Shown: in pieces, positions 21,737 to 32,454 of the stretch
How positions within the stretch are numbered: the stretch's first letter is position 1
How the letters are laid out: each line of letters begins with the position of its first letter
Assembly: GCA_011033025.1 (NCBI GenBank)
Contig: WFMF01000340.1
Coordinates: forward strand, 62,001-126,000
Direction: 5' to 3'
DNA from: Beroe forskalii
Taxonomy: Eukaryota; Ctenophora; Nuda; Beroida; Beroidae
DNA length: 64,000 nucleotides
Made by a program: the position numbers and the translations under genes
The notes under the pieces: generated by a model
Seen by the model: the letters and a program-made list of their open reading frames with translations, nothing else
What the model was told of the DNA's origin: nothing
Databases searched by the model: none

Positions 21737-23909
21737 ATTTAACCATCACAATTAACATAAGCAATATATAAATAACAATGGTAACTTTCTTACGCACCAT
21801 TTAACTCAGGTGCCCATTAAACATAATTTAAAAATCATTCATAAATATTTAATAAATAAAATAAGGTGATAAATGATCAACTGTGATAAATAAGTTACTG
21901 TGATATATGTGGTTTACTTGTTAATAAGCTAGATTTATGAAACCGACATGAAAAATAAAAATTTAAGAATTATCTGATTAAAAATACCAACATACTGGCA
22001 CCAATTCAACAGCAAAAACAACAAAGTTTAAATATAAAAACGTATTGGAATTAAGAATAAATGTTGATTCCTTTCTTCTTGGCTATGAAAGGGTTATCTC
22101 TCAAAAAATCATTGAACTTTAACTTATTTTCTAAATAGTTGCCACCTTCAATCTTCTCAAGTACAACTGATGATACATACCAAAAATTACCAGGGTTAAA
22201 CAATTTAGCATTAGTTTTATAGTGTTCTAGAGACCCTTTAAACATGTCAACACTTGATGCTTCCCTTACATATTTAGGTAAATCATTCCAGTAAGGTCTA
22301 ACTCGTTCTGAAATAAAGCTATCATTAACCTTAGCAACTTCCTTTGGCAATGAAGTACAAAGTTTTCTATGTACTAAAAGATTTCTTCTACTTCGACCCA
22401 TTTTAAACCAATTTTTGCCATAGTCAACTTTATTATTCAAAATCTTAAATGTTTCTATGAGATCACCCCTAATTCTTCTTTCAGCTAGTGTAGTAAATTG
22501 TAATCTGTCTAACCGCTCACTGTAAGGAAGAGTGCCTATGCCATTGATTAGCCTGGTAAAACGACGCTGGACCCCTTCCAGCTCCAAGATGGTAGCCCAA
22601 TTCCCATGGTGAGCAGCAGGACACCAAAGCTGAACACAGTACTCAAGCTTTGGCCTAACAAGAGCTTTGTAGATACTTAACATAACATCAATACTTTTAG
22701 AGATAACATTTCTACTTATCCATGCTATTGTTCTATTAGCATCTTTGATACATTTATTAATATTCAGGTCCCATTTCAATGTATCATTCATAATTACACC
22801 TAAGTCTGTCTCTGAACAGGACTCATTAAGAACTCTACCATTTAAAAAGTATTCATTCCTTGGATTATCATTCATATCTATATGCATAACCTTGCATTTA
22901 TCTAAATTGAATTTTAACAGCCAAGTTTCCTCCCAAATTTCAAGTGATCTTAAGTCAATAGTATTATCATGGTAATTTGCTGCATTAACAATAATCTTGA
23001 GGTCATCAGCAAAGATTTTAGAAACATTTTTAATCTCACTTGGCAAATCATTAATATAAAGAACAAATAACAGTGGTCCTAAGACAGATCCTTGAGGAAC
23101 ACCTGATTTAACATCCTTGGAATCGGATTTTACACCTCTAACGACAGTTCTCATTTTTCTATTTGACAAGAAATCCTGAATTATTGCCAATGTTTTACCA
23201 CAAATACCAAAATTCTTCAACTTTACAAGAAGTCTATAATGAGGCACAGTATCAAATGCTTTCATAAAGTCCATATAAAAAACATCAACAGGTGAACCAT
23301 CTTCGAGTATACTTATTATGCTGTCTACTGTGTCTAACAAATTTGACAAACAGGATTTACGGGGAACAAATCCATGTTGGTCAGCAATAATGTTTCCCTC
23401 AACAAACTCCAGAATATGCTGTCTAACGAATTTTTCATAAACTTTACATAGTATACAAGTAAGAGAAACAGGTCTGTAGTTATAAGGGTCATTTCTAGAG
23501 TCCTTCTTATGCAGAGCAGTGACATGTGCTTCTTTCCACATGTCTGGGATAGTGGCTTCCTGAGCACACTTATTAAACAATAAAGTTATCACATTCACAA
23601 AGTTCTCATTATCAGCTAGTGCTTTCAAAAGCTTTGGATGTACTTTATCTGGTCCAAAACTTTTATAAACATCAAGCTTGCTTAACTCATCATAAACATC
23701 ACTATAACTTATGGATATATCACCACATTTTTTGACAGCTTCACTTCTATAACAAGCCTCTGGCAAAGGTCCCTGAGGTTCTTCAACAAAAACTGAACTA
23801 AAAGCATTGGCTAAACACCCGGCTGTTGCATGGTCACTTGTGGTACGAGAACCATCTGCCTTAACCAGGCTTGTTACAGTTTCCTTTACTTTGTTGCGAG
23901 ATCTCAAAT
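21737..23909 (-). mobile_element. 5'-truncated CR1/Jockey-group LINE (copy 1)
   Basis: The minus strand encodes 618 aa uninterrupted (23907-22051), nearly identical to the C-terminal part of ORF2 of the full LINE at 58188-61271. It includes the reverse transcriptase with LTCILCKVYEK, SGVPQGSVLGPLLF and FADDLK, and the C-terminal region. A 3' UTR of about 310 bp follows to about 21737. The copy starts within the endonuclease-RT linker, typical 5' truncation by target-primed reverse transcription. The first codon of the open frame is not a true start. The 3' (ATT)n tail of the other copies is missing here. Confidence 0.9.
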
Positions 23910-23924
23910 GAAAGAAGCTGATTT

Positions 23925-24480
23925 TTAATGAATAAATCTGATAGAAAAATAGAAATAGAATAAATTATGGTATTAAACCATCACGCTTCCTTTCATTATA
24001 TCAAAACATTAGCTTCCACTAAAAAACACACCTTTTAACCCAGGTGTCCATTTATTCAATTTTCAAGAACATTTAAAAATCAAATAACAGAATTAATCTG
24101 GAACTGTTGATAGTATTATGAGATAGTGAAATAAAAAAAACTTCATGCAGACCCTGTGATAACCATGAAAATAAATAAACATCAAAAACCAAAATATACA
24201 TACACAGTGTGATAAAAGGTAACTTCTGTCAATTATGAATTATCAAATAATTTAAGCATCATGAAAATCATTTTCACATCATAATCTCAGAATGTTGTGT
24301 AACACTATGTGGAGTTCCTGAAGAAGAGATATTTTGAAACTGACAGTAGAATAGTGGTTCATAGTGTGTGGGTTTGATTTCATTATTGAGATTTCTGTGT
24401 TTCACTGCAATGATCAATCATATCAAACAATTTAAGCAGTTGATTTTAATAAACTGACATGAAAAATAAAAATGATAACA
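23925..24480 (-). mobile_element. Older LINE 3' UTR fragment
   Basis: Just outside copy 1 the minus strand contains a diverged match to the same LINE's 3' UTR. Blocks related to GGTATTTAACCATCA, CACCATTTAACTCAGGTG and ATGAAAAATAAAAAT occur in the same order. Copy 1 therefore landed at or next to the tail of an older relative. Confidence 0.6.
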
Positions 24481-24549
24481 TATCAGAATTTATTAATCAT
24501 ATTTCATATCGGACAAAAGCCGAAAATCATGTCTGTCGATGTCGTATTG

Positions 24550-25460
24550 TCGTTGTGGGTACAGACCGGGCCGGACTCTCGTAAGGATTCATTGCCGTGC
24601 GTATGGCTTGTGTTACTCTATGACTGCATTATTTGCTACAAGCTATGTGTCCTTGTTCGTTCGCGTACTGCGCGCGCCTTACTCCATGTTGCGGAGCCTT
24701 ATTTTGCGCGCGCACGCGCGCCTCTTCAGAGAAGAAGCAAAATGTTTGTTATTTTTCTACGAAAAGCGCGCGCGAGTGCAAACAAACAGGGACACGTTTG
24801 TCTGACGTTGACAGACCCTCTCGAAAATCAGCGCCGCGCGCGGCGCTGATTCTCATCGGCGGCTGGCGTCAGCGGGTCATACATCGTACGACTCTTGTTT
24901 GGCGTTAACAGACCCTCTCGAGAATCAGCGCCGCTTCGGCGCTTTTGCCAGGCGGTGCCTGACCCCCTCGCGCGCGCGAAGCGCGCGCCCCGACTTTAAA
25001 ATTTTTAAAATAATGGGTCTGACGACGTCAGACAACGGCGCTTCGCGGTGCAGCGTCAGCGGGTCATACATCGTACGATTCCTAAGCCCGCATAGGTGTG
25101 CGTACGCGCGCCGCGCTACCCTACGGGAGGAAGCGCGCCGCGCAACGCAGACAGGGATATACGTGTTTAGCAAATCGTACGACAACGTACGACATTGTCA
25201 GGCGTTGCCTGACCCCCTCGCGCGCGCGAAGCGCGCGCGCCATGACTCGCCACGACTCGCATAAATTTAAAATTTTAAATAATGGGTCTGACGACGTCAG
25301 ACAAGTACGACAAGGACACGTAACATGTAAATGTGGTAATGCGCACCTTTTCTCTGAACACACGCGCGCGGCGTGTGTTCAGAGAAAAGGCGCGCATTAC
25401 GCTTTTCTAAACACATACATCTGCATCCCTTTGCTAAACACGTTTATCCCTGTTTATTCA
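24550..25460. repeat. CpG-rich hairpin island 2, modular
   Basis: A mosaic of modules, each used twice. TCAGCGGGTCATACATCGTA lies at about 24868 and 25055. CTCGCGCGCGCGAAGCGCG follows GCCTGACCCC at about 24960 and 25210. AATGGGTCTGACGACGTCAG lies at about 25011 and 25281. AGACCCTCTCGA precedes AATCAGCGCCGC twice, at about 24816 and 24909. A hairpin at 25336-25400 pairs GTAATGCGC to CTCTGAACACAC with its complement. GGGATATACGTGTTTAGCAA occurs at about 25154, a variant near 25435. Open frames reflect composition. Confidence 0.75.
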
Positions 25461-25494
25461 TAAGCACGCATAGGTGTGTGATCGTGATTTGCTA

Positions 25495-25785
25495 GGTGAT
25501 ATTAAAAATGTTTCTAAAATCTTTGCAGTTGCTCAAACCAGATCCCTAGTTTTACACGCCTAGTAAGGGGAATCTTTGCAGATGACCTTAAAATTTTCCT
25601 AAGTGTGTACGGCGTTAGCGCAACCCACACAGGGATATACGTGTTTAGCAACTCAAGATTATTGTTAATGCAGAAAATTAGTAAATTACCATGATAATAC
25701 TGTTGACTTAAGATCAATTGAAATTTGGGAGAAAAATTGGCTCTTAAAATTCAATTTAGATAAATGAAAGTAAGGTGCATGCATA
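25495..25785 (+). mobile_element. LINE reverse-transcriptase remnant split by module DNA
   Basis: The plus strand matches full-LINE sequence 60288-60440. AATGTTTCTAAAATCTTTGC lies at about 25508, and TCAAGATTATTGTTAATGCAG to TTCAATTTAGATAAATG at about 25654-25767. Between these, about 110 bp are foreign or duplicated, including a second TTTGCAGATGACCTTAA and the module GGGATATACGTGTTTAGCAA at about 25631. The reading frame is lost. Confidence 0.75.
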
Positions 25786-25799
25786 GAACAGTGGTTGAG

Positions 25800-26560
25800 G
25801 GAATGGAATTGGTAGATTGATCAACTTGATAACATTAATATTTTTGAAGATTAGGGGGATTTGTCATAGCTGCACATCTATTTAACAAAAAGGATATATT
25901 AGTTTAAGCTGAGGGTATCATTGTCATGTGAGGTCAGGTTTGGCCTTCTTATAGATGGATTTCACCCATCCCTAGCGCGCAACACTCGGAAATTTGGAGG
26001 GTCCCCGCGGAAAAAAAATGGCGCGCGGCGGAGGGTAGGGTAAAATCCTACTAGCCTTCTTAACAAAATCAAAAGAGATCCTAGTAAGGACCCTATTTGC
26101 TTAGGGCTTTAATAGACCCCCTTGTGAATCCCCTCAATTTGTTAAAGCCAGTGTTATGGTAAGATGTGCAACTAAGTTTAACAGCTGGGGCAAAAGCAGG
26201 GCAGAGAGCAATCCATCAACATTTGGCCATTTTTATTAAACGTTGAATAGTTTAATTGGTTTGTGGTGTGAGGGGGGCCAGGGATGATAAAGTTGTAAGA
26301 TCATAAATTTTGGATTTTCAAAGGAAAGAAATTTTCGGGGTGCCACACTTCTGATTTATCCATTCCAAAGAATGAGTTAAGAACATCAAGTTTCTGAGGA
26401 GAATTCAAAATTTCTTAGTTTTCATTTGACAACAGACACTGCCACCTAAAGTGGAGCCTGGCACCATGATTCCCATTGCATTAGGGTGGCACTTGGTCAG
26501 GATGCTAGGAATGAGATCATTCCATAAAGATGAGTGCTTGATAACCTTACATACAGAGGG
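25800..26560. other. Intergenic, nothing recognised
   Basis: A short GCGCGC-containing patch at 25975-26035 recalls the CpG islands. Otherwise this is AT-rich DNA without a supported gene. Confidence 0.4.
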
Positions 26561-26565
26561 CTCAA

Positions 26566-26657
26566 TAACCTTACATACACTTGCATGCGCAATTCTTTTA
26601 TACAGTAACTTACTGTATAAAAGAGTTGTGTGTGCAAGTGTTAGTATGTAAGGTTAT
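26566..26657. repeat. Palindrome, ~44-bp arms
   Basis: ATAACCTTACATACACTTGC at 26566 pairs with its near-complement ending at 26657, and TTTTATACAGTAA is followed directly by its complement. There is almost no loop. The outer word GATAACCTTACATACAGAGG is also present just upstream (about 26540). Confidence 0.8.
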
Positions 26658-26674
26658 CAAGCCCTCCGTATGGA

Positions 26675-27020
26675 GCAATCTGCACACATATGTGCCTTTG
26701 ATTGATGCTTGGGTTTGGTTTAAAATGCACAAATACAGACTTTGTGCAGTTGATGTGAAGCTGATTTGAGAACATGTATTCATTTATATTGTTCAGCATT
26801 ATTTGGAACTTGTGAAATACATCTTCTTCAGAAGTTCCTGCTATAAATATGTTAGTATCATCAGCAAATAATGCATAATCACCAGTAGATGATGAGTTAG
26901 TTAGATCATTAATATAAATGAGGAAAAGAAGTGGTCCTAGGACAGATCCCTGTGGCACTCCATATCCAACATCACATTGGTCTGATTCAATTCCATTAAA
27001 TACAGTACACTGACTTCTTT
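26675..27020 (-). mobile_element. LINE reverse-transcriptase fragment, second family
   Basis: Minus-strand translation gives GYGVPQGSVLGPLLFLIYINDL followed by ALFADDTNIF and QLHINCTKSVFVHFKP, the fingers/palm core of a non-LTR reverse transcriptase. It differs from the 56970 LINE in sequence (FADDTNIF rather than FADDLKII). Only this core survives. Clade not assigned. Confidence 0.85.
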
Positions 27021-27039
27021 ATACAATCAAATTTTATAC

Positions 27040-27240
27040 TTTACAATCAAATTTTAATAAACTGACATCGGGAATATTTTCGGAATTCTACTCCGTCGTC
27101 AACCTCAAAGTTGATGTCAGTTTATTAAAATCAGATTTATTTATTAACAAGAATTGCGCCTGCCGGAGCATTTCTTGTGCGTTGTTGATTGTTCCCGTAT
27201 GCAGGCGCTTAATTTCCTGTTCCCCGGGGCTGGTATTACT
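27040..27240. repeat. Small inverted repeat and dispersed repeat copy 2
   Basis: TTTTAATAAACTGACATC at about 27050 pairs with its complement at about 27112-27135. At 27148-27240 is the second copy of the repeat described at 20730-20825. Confidence 0.6.
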
Positions 27241-27536
27241 AGATTAGAACGTACGCTGTCATTTGACCGTTGTCAGTCTTATTTACTGACATAGTGAGTT
27301 GACGATAAAGCATAAAAGTGACCTCACAAATCAAGATACAATCGCCCGGTACACCTACGGGAATTAAGAGCAAGAGTTGGTATTGAATAGATTAAAGATT
27401 TATCTGAAATAATTTTCCGTGATAAAACGGTTCTTCTATCAAGTGTGACATCGCAATACTAACACATCATTGAATCAATTTTTGAATTTTTAAATATTCC
27501 ACGTTATGCGGGCGCTATATATTATATTTCGGGGGG

Positions 27537-27680
27537 GGGGGTAAGGCAAACTTTGGCAAACTTTGGCAAACGCTTCCACTTTTTTTGGAGTTTGCCAAAA
27601 AAAGTGTTTGGCAAAGTTTGCCATAGTTTGCCAAAGTTTGCCAAAATTTGCCAAAGTTTGCCAAAAATACCCCAAAAATT
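27537..27680. mobile_element. GGCAAACTTT palindromic element, copy 1
   Basis: Left arm repeats of GGCAAACTTT and right arm repeats of CCAAAGTTTGCC surround a core starting CTTCCACTTTTTTTGGAG. The left end is a G run plus GTAAGGCAAAC; the right end is GCCAAAAATACC. The second copy at 30664-30780 has these ends exchanged relative to the core. Confidence 0.75.
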
Positions 27681-27934
27681 TTGTAATTTCTGATTTCTTG
27701 TCCACAGTGCATGCAGGACGTGTACATAATGAGTTTCGAAGGAGCTGAATCGATTTCCAATGCTTAATTTTCATTCAGACCTTCCCCTTCGAGGCTTTAC
27801 TGATGTCCACTGGGACCTTCCTTCTCCAAGCACCGTATTGTTTACAAAAAGGTATCCTAAAGGACGGGGGTTAGAATATTTTGATAAACAAGAGATGTTT
27901 GGTTTAAAAAAAGAGATGTTTATAATTCCCTGTT
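27681..27934. other. Intergenic spacer
   Basis: No gene supported. The sequence leads into the 21-bp minisatellite. Confidence 0.4.
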
Positions 27935-30290
27935 ATGGATCCACTAGGCTCCACACAGCATCCATGTAGATCCCGCTAGGCTCCAGTCAGCCTCCACTAG
28001 GCTCCTTACAGCCTTCACTAGGCTCCACTTGGCTCCTGTCAGCCTCCACTAGGCTTCTTACAGCCTTCACTAGGCTCCACTTGGCTCCACACTGTCTCCA
28101 CTAGGCTCCAAACAGCCTTCACCCAATCTCCACTAGGGTCCACACAGCCTCAAGCAGGCTAAACACAGCCTCCACTAGGCTCAACTCAGCCTCTCCTAGG
28201 CACCACTCAGCCTTCACTATGCTCCAAACAGCCTCCATTTGGCTCCTCACAGCCTCCACTAATAGAGAAGGCTTAGTAGGCCTGTGGAGCCTAGTTGTGG
28301 CTAGGTGGAGGCTGAGTGGAGCCTAGTGGACTCCACACAGCATCCATGTAGACCCCGCTAGGCTCCAGTCAGCCTCCACAGTCCACTAGGCTCCACTTGG
28401 CTCCAGTCAGCCTCCACTAGGCTCCTTACAGCCTTCACTAGGCTCCACTTGGCTGCACACTGTCTCCACTAGGCTCCAAACAGCCTCCACCCAATCTCCA
28501 CTAGGCTCCACTCAGCTTCCACTAGACACCACTCAGCCTCCACTGGGCTCCACACAGGCTCCACTCAGCCTCCACTAGGCTCCACTCAGCTTCACTAGAC
28601 TCCACACAGCATCCATGTAGACCCCGCTAGGCTCCAGTCAGCCTCCACTAGGCTCCTTACAGCCTTCACTAGGCTCCACTTGGCTCCAGTCAGCCTCCAC
28701 TAGGCTCCTTACAGCCTTCACTAGGCTCCACTTGGCTCCACGCTGTCTCCACTAGGCTCCAAACAGCCTCCACTAGGCTCTACACAGCCTCCACTAGGCT
28801 CCAAACAGCCTCTACCCAATCTCCACTAGGCTCCACACAGCCTCAAGTAGGCTCCACACAGCCTCCACTAGGCTCCACTCAGCTCCCACAAGGCTCTACT
28901 CAGCCTGCAATAGGCTCCACTCAGCCTCCACTAGGCACCACTCAGCCTCCACTAGGCTCCACACAGGCTCCACTCAGCCTCCACTAGGCTCCACTCAGCC
29001 TCTACTAGGCTATAATCAGCCTTCACTAGGCTCCACACAGCCTCCACTAGTCTTCACAAAGCCTCCACTAGGCTCCACTCAGCCTCCACTAGGCTCCACT
29101 CAGCCTCCACTAGGCTCCACTCAGCTTCCACTAGACACCATTAAACCTCCATTGGGCTCCAAACAGCCTCCACACAATCTCCTCAGTCCTCTAGGCTCCA
29201 CACAGCCTCAACTAGGCTCCACACAGCCTCTACTAGGCTCCACACAGCCTCTACTAGGCTCCACACAGCCTCCACTTGGATCCAGTCAGCCTCCACTATG
29301 CTCCACTCCGCCTCCACTAGGCTCCACTTGGCTGCACACTGTCTCCAAACAGCCTCCACTAGGCTCTACAGTCTACACAGCCTCCACTAGGCTCCAAACA
29401 GCCTCTACCCAATCTCCACTAGGCTCCACACAGCCTCAAGTAGGCTCCAAACAGCCTTCACTAGGCTCCACTCAACCTCCACTAGGCTCCACTCAGCTTC
29501 CACTAGACACCACTCAGCAGTCAGCGTCCACACAGCATCCACCAGGCTCCACTCAGTCTCCACTGGGCCCCACACAGCCTTCACTGTACTAGTGAAGGCT
29601 GAGTGGAGCCTAGTGGAACTGAATGGAGCCTAATGGAGGCTGTGGATCCTCGTGGAGCCTAGTAGACCACTAGGCTCCACTCAGCCTTTACTGTACTAGT
29701 AAAGGCTGAGTGGAGCCTAGTGGACCACTAGGCTACACTTAGCCTCCACTAGGCTTCTCACAGCCGCCACTGAGCTCCACACAGCCCCCACTAGACACCA
29801 CTCCGCCTCCACTAGGCTCCACACAGCCTTCACTAGACTCCACACAGCCTCCACTAGGCTCCACTCAGCTTCCACTAGGCTCCACTCAGCCTCCACTAGG
29901 CACCACACATCCTCCACTAGGCTCCACTCAACCTCCACTGAGTGGAGCCCAATGGGGGCTTTGTGGAGCCTGTTGGAGGTTGAGTGGAGCCTAGTAGAGC
30001 CTAGTAGACCACTAGGCTCCACCCAGCCTTCACTGTACTAGTGAAGGCTCAGTGGAGCCTAGTGGAGACTGAGTGGAGCCTAATGCTCTAATGGAGGCTG
30101 GGTGGATCCTAGTGGAGGTTTAGTGGAGCCTACTGGACTACTGGAGGCTGAGTGGAGCCTACTGGACCACTAGGCTCCACACAGCCTCCATTAGGCTCCG
30201 GTAGGCTCCAGTCAGCCTTCACTAAGCTCCACTCAGGCTCCACTAGGCTCTACTCAGGCTCCACTCAGCCTTCAATATAGGCAATTAGCA
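27935..30290. repeat. 21-bp minisatellite with orientation switches
   Basis: More than 100 units of roughly AGGCTCCACTCAGCCTCCACT. The 21-bp period keeps frames open, giving a Leu-Gly-Ser-Thr-Gln-Pro-Pro heptad over 29152-29592, but there is no sign of a gene. Orientation reverses at about 28262-28320, 29590-29660, 29700-29730, 29935-30010 and 30035-30175. Several reversals sit at ACTGTACTAGT palindromes. Confidence 0.9.
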
Positions 30291-30663
30291 TTCTCAACAC
30301 CGTTATGTCGGGTTATGTTGCAGGAATCCATGGAAACTGGTCAGCGATCACGGTGGGGCCTTGTTATTGATTTTAGGCTGCTGGAACAGACTTATGTAGC
30401 GTGGATGTTTCGGTTTTAGGGCTTCATACAACGGTTTGATCGGACTATTCAGTACTTATATGCACAAAACTTAAAGTAAGAGGTAATAAAATATCGTATT
30501 TTGTACTGTAGCCTCCTACTCTCTTCAATGTGGATGTAGTCTCTACTACAGCTTCGGGATAACGTCAAAATGTAAAACAGACCTTGGGAATCGATTCTGC
30601 ATCCTTGAAAAGCATATTTTGGGTACCTAAAGTGTTGCATAAGTGCTCAAAAAGGAGTTTTAT
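30291..30663. other. Intergenic, nothing recognised
   Basis: Unique-looking sequence between the minisatellite and the second palindromic element. No supported gene. Confidence 0.4.
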
Positions 30664-30780
30664 TTTTGGCAAACTTTGGCAAACTTTGGCAAATGCTTCC
30701 ACTTTTTTTGGAGTTTGCCAAAAAAAGTGTTTGCCAAAGTTTGCCATAGTTTGCCAAAGTTTGCCTTACCTCCCCCCCTA
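30664..30780. mobile_element. GGCAAACTTT palindromic element, copy 2
   Basis: Core CTTCCACTTTTTTTGGAG and its neighbours match copy 1 in the same orientation. Here the TTTTTGGCAAAC end is on the left and the GCCTTACCTCCCCCC end on the right, which is the complement of copy 1's left end. Confidence 0.75.
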
Positions 30781-31790
30781 TTTCATTCTCCTACAATTTT
30801 GAATTAACGCGCGCAGATCGAAATATCACGTGGGCGATTTCGTTCCACGTGCCAAATGTTCGCGCTAGCGTTCCCGCCATTTCATAGAACTCTTTGAAGA
30901 TTCGTTGCGCCCCGTTCAGAGTTTCATAACCACGATCACCATTTTCGTTACGCGTTAAATTTTTATTTTGTGTTACGCGTTGCAGATATCAAACCATTGC
31001 AATGATCGCTAATATTGTACCCCGCCTTGATATTTTCAAGATTGAGATTCACAATATAATTATTAATTACTGACCAAGATTGAAGATTCAGATATATCAT
31101 TGTTATCAATCATGAACCGAGACAAACTCTTATGTTTTACTTTCCTCTAGTCAATTCTTTAGATCATTCATAACTGATGGCACTAATACTGCCCATTGTA
31201 AATTGGCCGAATTGCCCGCTACTTAAAGAAGTTCAAAATTTCAAATGGCTGTGTGATTGGAATCCAATCTGATTGATTCTGTGAAGATTGATTAAGTTTT
31301 AATTTTATGATTGTTTTAAGAATTGTTAGATTTTTGATAAAGAACATCAGCATGAACAGAGCATTGAACTCGAATACCTACACAGTAGCCCAGTTAGCTA
31401 GCTGCAGCCTATAATGCGAAGGATGCCACTACACCAAGCTATTCTGACGCGAGTGATATTATAAAGGAGCAGTTGATCGAAAATGTGACATACGACGACG
31501 ACGACGACGACGACGACCAAGTTTGGTCGCGCGCAGCACCACCACCTATTTCAGATTTAACAGTACGCGTAAAGGTAGTATACACACAAACCCCACAAAA
31601 CACGATCTCTGCTAACCTTTTCTCAATGCCTTTTTGTAAAACAAAAACGCGATTGGGAACAGGAAAAAATCAGCTCCTTCATTTTGTCACAGAGACTATA
31701 ATCATCATTAATCAGTATCAGTATACGACTAATAAACAGTGATCCGATCATTCAGTTAAGAAACACTGACTTCTATCAGTGAAGTAGCTA
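30781..31790. other. Intergenic, (GAC)n tract
   Basis: A GAC/ACG trinucleotide run of about nine units lies at 31491-31517. The short open frame over it (31473-31742) has no recognisable domain. Nothing else is supported. Confidence 0.5.
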
Positions 31791-31794
31791 GATA

Positions 31795-31882
31795 AGAGTT
31801 TGTGACGATTTCCCCTTATTCCATAGTGCTCTAATTTATGTAACAGTTTTGTATCAAAAGCCTTACTTAGGTCATAGCCTTA
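31795..31882 (-). mobile_element. Tiny LINE reverse-transcriptase remnant
   Basis: The minus strand reads DLSKAFDTKLLHKLEHYGI, the RT motif A region of a non-LTR retrotransposon, and nothing more. It may be of the same family as 26675-27020, but the two regions do not overlap within the protein. Confidence 0.7.
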
Positions 31883-32454
31883 GGGGTCTGGGGCAAAGCT
31901 CCTAGAAGCCAAAAGTTCCAAAATTTGGTGAATGAGGTGTGTATTAAATTGAATGCATATATTTAAGAGGAATATCAGAATTTATTAAATGAGGAAGAAA
32001 AGGGTGCAAGATAGTTTGACCCAAATAATTTTCAAGAGAATGATTTGGACCTTAGGAGGGGAGGGGGTATTTGTGCTAATGGATTTTCAAACTTTTGAGG
32101 ACAAGAGGTTAGGACTAGAGATGGTTTAAAATGAAAAATGAAAATTGCCGATTTTTTTGATCTTTTTCATCAGCCCCTAGTAGTTTCAGCTTCTGCTTCA
32201 AGTTTTGAGTCATGTGGACCAGCTGGAACTATTCAAATTCATTAAATTTAAGATGGTCGATTTTTAAGTCTCAGCCTTTAAGCTCATTTCTATTACTCAC
32301 TATATATGATGAGTTGTTTTTAAGGACACGTTCAAATAAGACTGGGGACTTTGTGCCACTTTTCGTTCCTCAAATTCAGATCAAAAGACAGCAAAATTTG
32401 TAACATGTTATAAGATTCAGAGAATTTCATGGTTAAGTTTCATTTCTTGGCAAA

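Noticed and set aside
25336-25400. CRISPR-like or microRNA hairpin
   Set aside because: A single CG-rich hairpin within a mosaic of similar modules; there is no spacer array and no evidence of a mature small RNA.
24472-25463. Several Arg-rich frames in the CpG island
   Set aside because: They exist on both strands, follow CG-rich composition, and contain the hairpin modules.
29152-29592. Open frame with Leu-Gly-Ser-Thr-Gln-Pro-Pro heptads
   Set aside because: It is the 21-bp minisatellite read through; the period is divisible by three, so frames stay open by chance.
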